Source of the DNA: Aurantiochytrium sp. KH105
Taxonomy: Eukaryota > Sar > Bigyra > Thraustochytrida > Thraustochytriidae
Direction: 5' to 3'
Assembly (NCBI GenBank): GCA_003116975.1
Contig: BGKB01000157.1
Location: 110,274-174,273, forward strand
DNA: 64,000 nt
Shown here: in pieces, positions 47,671 to 55,668 of the stretch
Layout of the letters: every line of letters begins with the position of its first letter
Position numbering within the stretch: position 1 is the stretch's first letter
Notes under the pieces: model-generated
The model's database searches: none
Seen by the model: only the letters and a program-made list of their open reading frames with translations
What the model was told of the DNA's origin: nothing
Program-made: the position numbers and the translations under genes

Positions 47671-48148
47671 GAAACCAAGCAAGCGCGCGTCTATTATTGG
47701 GTCTTGACTTTGTGCTCTGTCAGTATACGTATGCATTTCCACAAAATCAAGATCAAGATTGAGATCATACTTTCATGGGAAAAGGTTGGAACAAATTAAA
47801 ATTTGAACTTTTTGCTTACGTGCCTGTTTGTTGCCAGCCGCATAATCTGCCGCTGCCGCTTTGCCGCCCGGCAGAAGCAGCAGCAGCGGGCTGGAGTGGA
47901 ATAGGTAAAATTGAGTATTTGAGGGGAGTGGTTGTGGAAATAGAGCAGCACGTGCTTTTCTCACCTTCCGTCTGTCTTAGCCGTCGTCGTCGTTGTTAGG
48001 GGCGTAATGACCCATTATCATCACCCAGAGGCTCCTACGTGATAGGAGACGCTGCATGATGAAAAGGGGAGGGAACTGGATATGATCGCCGCGCGGGGGA
48101 GTGGGGCGGGGGGAAAATAAGAATCAAAGCCGCGAGGACTTTGCTCGC
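47671..48148. other. Intergenic, convergent 3' ends
   Basis: About 480 bp between the coiled-coil gene (+) and the zinc-knuckle gene (-). GCAGCAG-type triplets at about 47873-47890. No gene seen. Confidence 0.5.
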
Positions 48149-49000
48149 TTACTCGGCCTGGTCAGCAAGAGCACCGCCGGCAGAGGCGTCGTACTCCATC
48201 TGGCCCTCCTCCTGCGCGCGAACAGGCTCGGAGCAGGCGCCGCTGATGTGGCCAAAGTTGCCGCAGTTGTAGCACTTGGGGCCGGCGTCCTTCTGGGGGC
48301 ACTCGCGCGAGATGTGACCAAAGTCACCGCAGTTGTAGCACTTGGGGCGCGAGCCACGGCGGCGGGCGCCAAAGTCGCCATCCTGCTGCATCGGCTCGCT
48401 CGTGCAGTCACGAGAGAGGTGGCCGACCTCACCGCCTGAACGTTAGGGAAGGACATGAACGCATTCATTTATTCATTTGTCCTCGAGGTTAGCATGCATG
48501 CAAAGCGAGACCAGCGTTACCCTCTTAAAGAGTGTGTGTGCGTGTGTGAAAAAGAGATGTCACTTACAGTTGTAGCAGCTGCGGCCGCCAGCGCCACCGG
48601 CCTGTCCGCCGGCACCACCCTCAGGGGCGGTGGGGCAGTTGCGCGAGATGTGACCCTCACTACGACGAGAATTTTTTGTCAGTCCTTTGCTCGAGCATAT
48701 GCGTTGTAAGTAGAATTCTCAAACGTACAGGCCGCAGTTGTAGCAGGTCTTGGGGCGGAAGCCACCGCGAGGCTGGAAGCCGCCGCCACCCTCGTTGTTG
48801 GCAACCTCAGGGCAGTTGCTGTACAGCACAAAGAGCGGACACAAGATCGTCAGTCAGCATACTGCCTGCGCGCGCACACACACACGCATATCATTTCCCG
48901 CAGACGCTGCGTTTCCCTCTTTGTGAAAAGACAGTCAATCCAGAACTTACCGCGCAATGTGGCCACCCTGGCCGCAGTTGTAGCACGAACGGTCACCCAT
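48149..49000 (-). CDS. CCHC zinc-knuckle nucleic-acid-binding protein (CNBP/Gis2 type), four exons
   Basis: Exons on the minus strand: 48951-49000, 48729-48818, 48568-48659 and 48149-48435. Introns are 132, 69 and 132 bp (GTAAGT, GTACGT, GTAAGT to ACAG, GTAG, TCAG). The joined frame is 519 nt, 172 residues, with one start (MGDRSCYNCG) and one stop. It has five CX2CX4HX4C knuckles: CYNCGQGGHIARNC, CYNCGLEGHISRNC, CYNCGEVGHLSRDC, CYNCGDFGHISREC and CYNCGNFGHISGAC, separated by Gly/Arg-rich linkers (RGG-like), and an acidic C-terminus. CNBP/Gis2 proteins bind single-stranded DNA and RNA and affect translation. All three introns fall inside a knuckle. Splice sites were chosen because each keeps the knuckle spacing intact. 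Confidence 0.9.
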
Positions 49001-50321
49001 TTTTCTCGACTCTTCTTCCTTTCCCTTCACCTCCTCCTGGCCACGCCACCCGGCCGCTTCTCACCGCCTTCTACCTTATCATTTCGTGTCGCAACGCGTT
49101 GCATTGTCGCTTCAATCGTCAGTCATCTTTCTGCTGCACCAGTCACGAAGACGCCATCTTTTCCTCTTCCTGCCTCGCAAGTAGTCAAGCATGATCAAGC
49201 CAGCAAGCTGAGTCTCCTTAGGCTCTTTGACGGATGGAAACGGAGTGATTGAATGAGGGATGAACGAGTGGAGGACTGCATGTCGCGTATCCGTCCACTC
49301 TCCCCCTCCGATCGCGGCAAGCGTGACGACCCTAGTGACGAAGCAAGTGCCTCGCACCACATCGTGCCTCAGCCTCCACGTCTCCGTCCATGTATCCGCC
49401 CCATTCCATCCCATCCATCATCAGCAGCAGCAGCAGCAGCAGCGGCAACGGCGGTGGCAGGTCAAGGTCTCGTGCGGCCTCCCAAGTCCGGCTTTCCGTC
49501 AGGCCCAAACCGCTGGTGGCGAACGGCCGGCCGTTCGCCACCACGCGCTCGCGCCCCTCGCGCTCGGGCCAGGCGCGCCTCGCACGCTTTCGCCTCCGCC
49601 CCTTCTCCGCGCCGCGCTCCCGCGCTCGACAGCGACGGAGTCGGAGACGGAGACGACGGAGAAGAAGAAGAAGGAGTGGCTCGAAACCCTCGTTCGCCAC
49701 CGTCCATGGCGCATCCTTCGGCGTGCCGGCGGCGGCAGCGGCTGCGGCGCGCGTGGGGGAGGGGGGGGGAGGCGGGAGGGAGGGAGGGAGGCGCGCGTGC
49801 GCCCGCCGCTGCGGAGGGGCGCGGGCGCGGCGGGCGGGAAGGGGCGCGCGGCGGCGGCGGCGGCGTAGCTTACCGTAGAATCTGTAGATTTTCCTTTCTC
49901 GATCTGCCTCTGACGCGCAAAATTCGCGACAATACTTGTCATTTTTATTTTTATTTTTTTTCTCGTTGGAAGGTTTTCCACGCGGCTTCGAGGCGGCGAA
50001 ATTTAACAGACCCAGTGCGCTTGCCGGGGGGGGTAGCATGGAGAGGAGGGGGGTAGGAAAAAATGGGCGCACAGCGAGGCACAGCATGAAAAAAACGACC
50101 AAGTACACCCTCTGTAGCAAGGGTGAAAAATGAGTCGATCATCAAAAATATGACGAAGGCCGCCCTCTGTGGCAAGAGTGTAGAATGGCTCCAATCCCTG
50201 CAGTAAAGGGGTGGAGAGGAAAATGAGCCCAAAATTCGACAAAGTCCAACTGATGTAGTGAAGGGTCGTACAAAGACACTGCAAATGCAAGAAGGAAACG
50301 TTTGTACACAAATGATTTCGT
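49001..50321. other. Repeat-rich intergenic region
   Basis: The first part is the CNBP promoter. From 49400 to 49880 it is GC-rich (CAGCAG at 49422-49442, GGGAGGGAGGG at about 49755-49790) with long but compositional frames. 50085-50280 holds degenerate ~50 bp repeats, listed separately. No gene supported. Confidence 0.5.
50085..50280 (+). repeat. Degenerate tandem repeat, ~50 bp unit
   Basis: Three to four diverged copies. The clearest pair have cores CCCTCTGTAGCAAGGGTG at about 50108 and CCCTCTGTGGCAAGAGTG at about 50163. Weaker copies are near 50198 and 50250. Each is flanked by an A-rich run and GACAAAG/GACGAAG-type words. Confidence 0.5.
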
Positions 50322-50657
50322 TTAAGCAGTTTCGGAAGTGGTAGCACGGCTCATAAGAACTACCTTTACGGGTCTTGAAAAGCGTTCTCGCCATCCTTGC
50401 GTCTTCTGCTTGAGATGCTCGTACGATCTGTAAACGGTGTCTTCCACACTGTATAAGGAGTCTCCGAAACCAATCTTGTTGCGAATTGTATCATCGGTGA
50501 TGGGATCCTTACGTGTCACACGCATCTCTTGATCAAGACAGTCGAAGAACTCCTTAAAGTTGACGGTCAGTGCCATTTGTCTGCCTGCATACTCGAGCCC
50601 AAAGCCAACATTCGTCTGCAGGTTCTGGTCAAGATGGGGATGAAAGGACTTCCCCTG
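50322..50657 (-). CDS. C-terminal fragment of an unrecognised protein (5' end at gap)
   Basis: A 111-residue frame running from the gap edge to a stop at 50322. It reads like real protein (QTNVGFGLEYAGRQMALTVN, FKEFFDCLDQEMRV, DSLYSVEDTVYRSYEHLKQ), with no repeats. On the other side of the gap (50735-51060) no frame looks equally protein-like, so the 5' part may be in the gap or spliced. No family recognised. Confidence 0.4.
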   Translation of the reverse strand, partial: QGKSFHPHLDQNLQTNVGFGLEYAGRQMALTVNFKEFFDCLDQEMRVTRKDPITDDTIRNKIGFGDSLYSVEDTVYRSYEHLKQKTQGWRERFSRPVKVVLMSRATTSETA

Positions 50658-50734
50658 NNNNNNNNNNNNNNNNNNNNNNNNNNNNNNNNNNNNNNNNNNN
50701 NNNNNNNNNNNNNNNNNNNNNNNNNNNNNNNNNN
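50658..50734. other. Assembly gap (77 N)
   Basis: Unknown sequence, cutting the fragment at 50322-50657. Confidence 1.
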
Positions 50735-51765
50735 GGCCTGGCTCAACCCGTAGTGTCGCCTGCTGAGGTGGAATGCGCGCGGGTAAGGGCACGAGCACGA
50801 GCACGTAGATAGTCTTCTCCGCAGAGGTGAAGCACTTGCTTGCTTTCGCGACGACAACGATAGCGAAGCGTGGAAAGGAGGTCGAAGCGACGATGACCAA
50901 TACAAACGGCTGCTGGGGATGCAGTTGCTCACAAAGGCAACGCGCGGAAACGCAGAAATATGCAACTTTAGGGAGTCTCGCGCACCCCTCTCCCGTCCAG
51001 TGAAGCTGCCGTCGCCACGCGCGCCGACGTGCGCGGCAACGCACAGACGGCTCCAAGCCACGTCGGGGCCATCGCTATCTGCTATCTCTTACCCGCCCGC
51101 TGCCGCATGCTGCAGCCTCTGGCCGACCGCAACCCACCTGACGATACGGGGTCTCGAAATAGAAAACCCTCCTCAATGGGGAGGCCCGATCAGAACCAAA
51201 CGGAACGAGCAAGCTGTTTATTGTCGCGAATGATCAGATCCAATCTGCCTCTCGAATCCGGCGAGTGGGGCCCGCGCTTTAGCCCACTTGCGCGCCTCTG
51301 TTCCATTTGCGGGACCGGCCGCGCAAGTTCAAAGTTTCCCAGTTCCACTTCCTGCATCACGGCCCAAAACCCGCCCCCCCCCCTCGCCCCCTCCCTCGCC
51401 CCTCTCACGCACCACTATCACGTGCGACCCCTCACACACGTGATCCTCCACTACAACATGAAATTGGGAGTCGTCTTAGGTCGCAGCAGCTTTCCCGCAC
51501 TCGATCGGATACGGTCGGATGCGTATGATGAGACGCGGTCCAGACGCCCGCAGTGGGGCTTTGAGTCGGGAAAGCTGGAATGGCCGAAGATGTTTTGGCA
51601 ATAAATGCGAGAAGTACGTGACGTGCGCCACTGCGCGGGTAAGAGGCAGTGTCAACAAAGCGATGGACCATAGCATCGTGCACGATAGATGAATTAAAAA
51701 CATCCTATGCACGAGAGAAGCGGGCTAGAATCGTGGGTATTTGCATGTGTGGCAAGAAGCAGCCT

Positions 51766-51797
<32 letters not shown>

Positions 51798-51938
51798 CGC
51801 GCAGACATCTGACTGACTGAGGCAGAACCCTGGTGAAGGTCGGTTGCAGAGGACCGGGGCCGCGCTCAACAGGTGCGGGAACACTGCGCTTGAGAACTTT
51901 CTACAGCAACGGGGGGCCTAGGCTTGATAGAAGAGAAG
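50735..51938. other. Intergenic region upstream of the esterase
   Basis: 1.2 kb with only short, unconvincing frames. C-rich run CCCCCCCCCCTCG at 51371-51388. The GCAAG tract at 51766-51797 is listed separately. Confidence 0.5.
51766..51797 (+). repeat. GCAA tetranucleotide tract in 5' leader of esterase gene
   Basis: About eight GCAA units in sense orientation, ending 142 nt before the start codon of the DUF676 gene. Confidence 0.9.
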
Positions 51939-53393
51939 ATGGCAGAAATGCCGGACACAGAGACCCCTGACGAAGCACAGCTAACAAGGCACCTCGTGGT
52001 CTTCTTGCACGGGCTTTGGGGCAGCTCTGGAGACTTTGCGAACTTCGTGGCACATCTGGCATGCCAGCCAAATGCCAAGGAGTTCCTCTTGCTCCCCGTT
52101 AGCAAGAACTCCTCGACCATGGATGGTGTTCGCAAAGGCGCAGAACGCGCTCTTGACGAGGTCCGTGAAACAATAGCAGCCTGCGAGCAAAAAGTCGACC
52201 GCATCTCCATTGTGGGTCACAGCTTGGGAGGCATCTACGCACGCTATCTGGCATATCTCTTGGACCATGAAGGATTCTTGGAAGACATGGAACCCGTCGT
52301 GTTTGCCACCTTCGCCACGCCACATCTTGGCGCACGCAAACCTCCGGGTGGTCCAATTAGTGCGATTTGGAACACCATCGTGCTTCGATTCTGCCCTACG
52401 GTACGCGAGCTTGGTCTACACGACAGCGGCTTCAAGGATGCCGAATCTGGGGCAAGCAAGCCCATTCTGTACGCAATGGGTTCAGAAGAAGACTTTCTCC
52501 GCCCCTTGCGCAGATTCAAACGTCGTGCGCTGTACTCCAATATTAAGTGGGATCTTCAGGTTCCTTATCCGACAACTGCAATACGGCATCGCAACCCGTA
52601 CAAGTCCTCCATTCGTCTTTGGTCAGCCAGTAGTCTCTCAAACGCTAAAGAACAAGAAAGTGAGGAATCTCAACCACCAGCAAAGCGGCAAAAGTTTGAA
52701 GCAGGATCTACCCAGGTAACAAAATCGGCCGAGGAGGATGCGGTGGATAGTGATGAAAAGCTTCGAAAGGGAATCGACGAGGAGAATGTGAATGAGGAGG
52801 CGAACGACGATGAAGAAGCGGAGGAGAGGGCGAAAGATGAACAGCAGGCAGAAAAGGTGGCAGATGATGATGAAAATGAAGAGGAGGTGGCGGATGGGGC
52901 GCTGCTGGCAGCAGGCGCTTCGCCCTCACGACCCTCCGCGGCCAGCGCTGAATTGTCAAAAGAGATGGCCAACTTTACCGCCTGGAGCTTGAAAAACGTT
53001 GACAAGCGTCGATTTTGGCACTCTGCGCGCGACCTCGAGGACGGACTTATTCATGCAGAGTCCCCGGATACGGGGTCTGCATGCGCAGAGACGCAATTGG
53101 CGCGTCCGAGCTCTGCTAGCGCCGATAGCGCGTTTGCGCGTGATGCCAAGCGTCGGCTCTTGCGCGAAATGCTCTTTGGTCTTGATGTTGGCGTTGGTGG
53201 CTGGGAACGCTATGATGTGTCCTTTCTTGGATTTCTCGCCCACGAGCAGATCATCTATAAGAGAAAGTTTCTGCCGGGCAAATCCGTGGTCGAGCACTTT
53301 TACAAGCACGTGCTACACCCTGCACACAATCATCAAGCGGATCCAGACGCAGCGTCTTTTGCGCAGGCAACTACGGCGGTCTCGCGCGTTTAG
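51939..53393 (+). CDS. DUF676 family serine esterase/lipase
   Basis: A 484-residue alpha/beta hydrolase. HLVVFLHGLWGSSGDF (near residues 18-33) is the oxyanion-hole strand; VGHSLGGIYARYL has the nucleophile Ser95; ATFATPHLGAR follows as in the family. The acid is likely the Asp of KWDLQVPYPTTAI (family 'ND..VPY.ts') and the His is in FLAHEQIIYK near the C-terminus (about 432). A ~120-residue acidic Glu-rich insertion (about 230-340) separates the two halves. This family includes fungal ROG1 and plant or animal lipid and acyl hydrolases. The substrate is unknown. The frame begins five codons earlier with TTG; the ATG at 51939 is used. Confidence 0.88.
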   Translation: MAEMPDTETPDEAQLTRHLVVFLHGLWGSSGDFANFVAHLACQPNAKEFLLLPVSKNSSTMDGVRKGAERALDEVRETIAACEQKVDRISIVGHSLGGIYARYLAYLLDHEGFLEDMEPVVFATFATPHLGARKPPGGPISAIWNTIVLRFCPTVRELGLHDSGFKDAESGASKPILYAMGSEEDFLRPLRRFKRRALYSNIKWDLQVPYPTTAIRHRNPYKSSIRLWSASSLSNAKEQESEESQPPAKRQKFEAGSTQVTKSAEEDAVDSDEKLRKGIDEENVNEEANDDEEAEERAKDEQQAEKVADDDENEEEVADGALLAAGASPSRPSAASAELSKEMANFTAWSLKNVDKRRFWHSARDLEDGLIHAESPDTGSACAETQLARPSSASADSAFARDAKRRLLREMLFGLDVGVGGWERYDVSFLGFLAHEQIIYKRKFLPGKSVVEHFYKHVLHPAHNHQADPDAASFAQATTAVSRV

Positions 53394-53680
53394 TCACAAG
53401 GAAGACCTGTTTCCCGTTCTCTCGGGTCTGTACATATAGACCAGAACGCCCGTTGTTGCGCTTATCCGACTCCATCAGCAGCATCCGGCTGGCGGAGCAG
53501 GTCGCAAATCGTTCTTTCTTATTTTTGTTTACAAAGACAAAATCAACAGCCCGTTCCTCGTTAAGATTCAGGTCTCTTCGCACGGAGATTCTTATATAGA
53601 TAGTGTACACAGATAGTTCAGAAAAACAAACACAGCAAGCGTGTTGTATTGTGTTGTGATGTGATGTGGTGTGATGTGGA
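53394..53680. other. Convergent 3' ends, esterase and HAUS4
   Basis: About 290 bp; GTGATGTG repeat at 53650-53680. No gene. Confidence 0.5.
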
Positions 53681-54847
53681 TCAAGCAGAACCCTCTTCAA
53701 GACGGCGAATGTAGTCGCGCCGCTCGCTGATTGCAGCCTGAAGTTCGTCGTACTCGCGGACTAGGCCAGGCGGAAGGAGCTTGAGTTCCTCGAGTTTGCG
53801 CTCTACCGCGGCATTTTCTTCTTCTGCCTTGGCCACCGCCTCATCCAAACTTGCAGACATGTGCTCAAGAGCTTCCTGTTGGTCCCCGCGACCGTACGTG
53901 TCGAGAAGACACTGGGCCTGCATGGACGCGCACTTGGCACGCGCCGTCTCGAGAAATGCGACTTTGCGTCGCAGCTCAGGCCGCGTACACTGGTCTGCAA
54001 GCTTTCCGCGTGCTGCAATGAGGGCTGCCGCAGACCTTCGCGTCTGAGCAGTCTGCCAGAGCAGCTCCCATGTAAGCTCAAGGTTGCTCGTTTGAGTATT
54101 TGCCAGTTCGCCAGCCAGTTCGCTAGCCGTGCCCACCTCGCCCGACTCCACGTCTGCAACGATGGGCCCTAGCCTCTCCAGTCGCGCGGCCAACACAGCT
54201 TCGACATCTGCGTCAATGTCTGCTTCGTTCATTCTCTGAGTTTTCTCGCCCAGCTTGGTCTCGCGTTCGCGCCAAACTTCGAGGCGCGCGGCCTCCCGCA
54301 GGGCGACCTCGAGTGCGTGAAGATGTGAAGCAGCCTCGTCAGACTCTGTGCGTACTTGCCTCGAAACGTCGGACCGCGCAGACGCGAGAACATCCGTCGT
54401 ATTGCTTGGTGGCGCGCTCAAGTGCCCCTGTTCGTGATCTCCGTGCTCAACGGGGGCATTTCCGCTCAAAAGCCCAAGCTTCTGTGGCGATGGCGTGTCA
54501 AAAACCGGTGGTCGCAGCGGTGTGTCATCGTCGCGGCCTTGAATCCTCGCCACGCGTCTTCGTGCGCGAGCTTTCGCCGAGTCTGCGTGGTCCAGGTCGC
54601 AGTCCCGGTCGCCAACCTCGTTCATGACCATCATCTCGCGACTGCTTCTCTCGAGATCGCCGTGCTCCAATCCGTCCTCTCTTTGTCCTTTGCTTCGTCT
54701 TTCTCCACACCACGTGCTTTCTCGCCGCTCGCGCGACCTCCCTCGATCGCAGTCCTCTCGCTCCGTCGCGCGCGGCTCGCGCTCGCACGTGCTCTGCGTC
54801 CCGCCCGACAACAACCCCAGCCCGTGCAACGTCTCGCCCAGGCGCAT
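53681..54847 (-). CDS. HAUS4: HAUS augmin-like complex subunit 4 homologue
   Basis: A 388-residue coiled-coil protein. The C-terminal ~100 residues match the HAUS4 family: AKCASMQAQCLLDTYGRGD (family 'kCealslki..llDTYT'), LDEAVAKAEEENAAVERKLE, then LLPPGLVREYDELQAAISER (family 'yegLG.eFd.lv.eY..l..eie'). Augmin recruits gamma-tubulin to spindle microtubules for branched nucleation. The N-terminal third is Arg/Glu-rich and low-complexity. The frame is open upstream to 54925 from GTG, so the ATG at 54847 (MRLGETLHGLG) is used; a later ATG is possible. The subunit assignment comes from the C-terminal motif only. Confidence 0.65.
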   Translation of the reverse strand: MRLGETLHGLGLLSGGTQSTCEREPRATEREDCDRGRSRERRESTWCGERRSKGQREDGLEHGDLERSSREMMVMNEVGDRDCDLDHADSAKARARRRVARIQGRDDDTPLRPPVFDTPSPQKLGLLSGNAPVEHGDHEQGHLSAPPSNTTDVLASARSDVSRQVRTESDEAASHLHALEVALREAARLEVWRERETKLGEKTQRMNEADIDADVEAVLAARLERLGPIVADVESGEVGTASELAGELANTQTSNLELTWELLWQTAQTRRSAAALIAARGKLADQCTRPELRRKVAFLETARAKCASMQAQCLLDTYGRGDQQEALEHMSASLDEAVAKAEEENAAVERKLEELKLLPPGLVREYDELQAAISERRDYIRRLEEGSA

Positions 54848-55668
54848 TTTTTCGCGCGTCCAATCGGAATGGGTATTCGCCCAACTTTGTGTCCCTTCCC
54901 CCTTGGAGTGCAACCGCCGCGACACCCTTCCTCCGTCTCTTCTGGAACCGCATATTTCCCCAGCTTGCCTCTGTCGCCACTGGCACTTTCGACTGTCGTC
55001 GCTCCGCGGACTTTCCCCTCTTTGCCTACTCTTTCAACTTTGCGCCTGGAACGATTCCAAACAATGAGACTTGAAGCTCATAGCAGAACGGTGTCAGTGG
55101 GGATAAGAGATAACATCACTACAGACCAGCTTCGCAGTGAGGAAGAGTCTGGGAGGAGAAGGCTGGGGAAAGGCGCGAGGGAGGGCGGCCCACTGGCGAC
55201 AGTTGTGCGCGTCCCAGGTCCCAGCCACGGATTTGAATTTGAATGATTCGAATTCGAACTAGAATTCGAATTCGCGCCTCGTAGTCTCTCGATCGCGCGT
55301 TGCTGGCGAGCAAGCCTGCTGTGCCCGACGGCCAAACACACATACAGACACAGCCAGCCAGACCACCAAGCGCTCGACCTGCTCTCGCTCTCGCTGTCGC
55401 GCCTGCGCTCGCTCGCCCGTGCCTGTCCGCTGGTTCTCTGGCTCGTCGTCGCGGCGATCTTGACAGACGACCGGCCACCAACGACGACGACAGCGTCGAT
55501 AGCGACGCCGGCGGGGGGCAACGAACCAAGCTCAACGTTGTGCGAGCGCACGCCCGGTCGAGCCGACGTCAAGCTGAGCGGCTCTGAGCGTAGCAGCGCA
55601 GCAAAACTCCTGGGAAGACGGACACTCGCTCGCCAGATTGTCCTGCGCGAGCTTCGTCGTTGGGCGCA
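54848..55668. other. Divergent promoter region, HAUS4 and PX-like genes
   Basis: About 820 bp between two divergent genes. Contains a GAATT-rich palindromic cluster at 55231-55275 (GAATTCGAATTC-type). No gene. Confidence 0.5.
55231..55275. repeat. GAATTC/TTGAATT palindromic cluster
   Basis: Runs of GAATTT, CGAATTCG and GAATTCGAATTC, each its own reverse complement, form a 45 bp AT-rich block in GC-rich surroundings. Confidence 0.7.

Noticed and set aside
49253..50056. Several overlapping frames of 160-267 residues
   Set aside because: Low-complexity Ala/Arg/Gly with open frames in all directions; no domain or start context.
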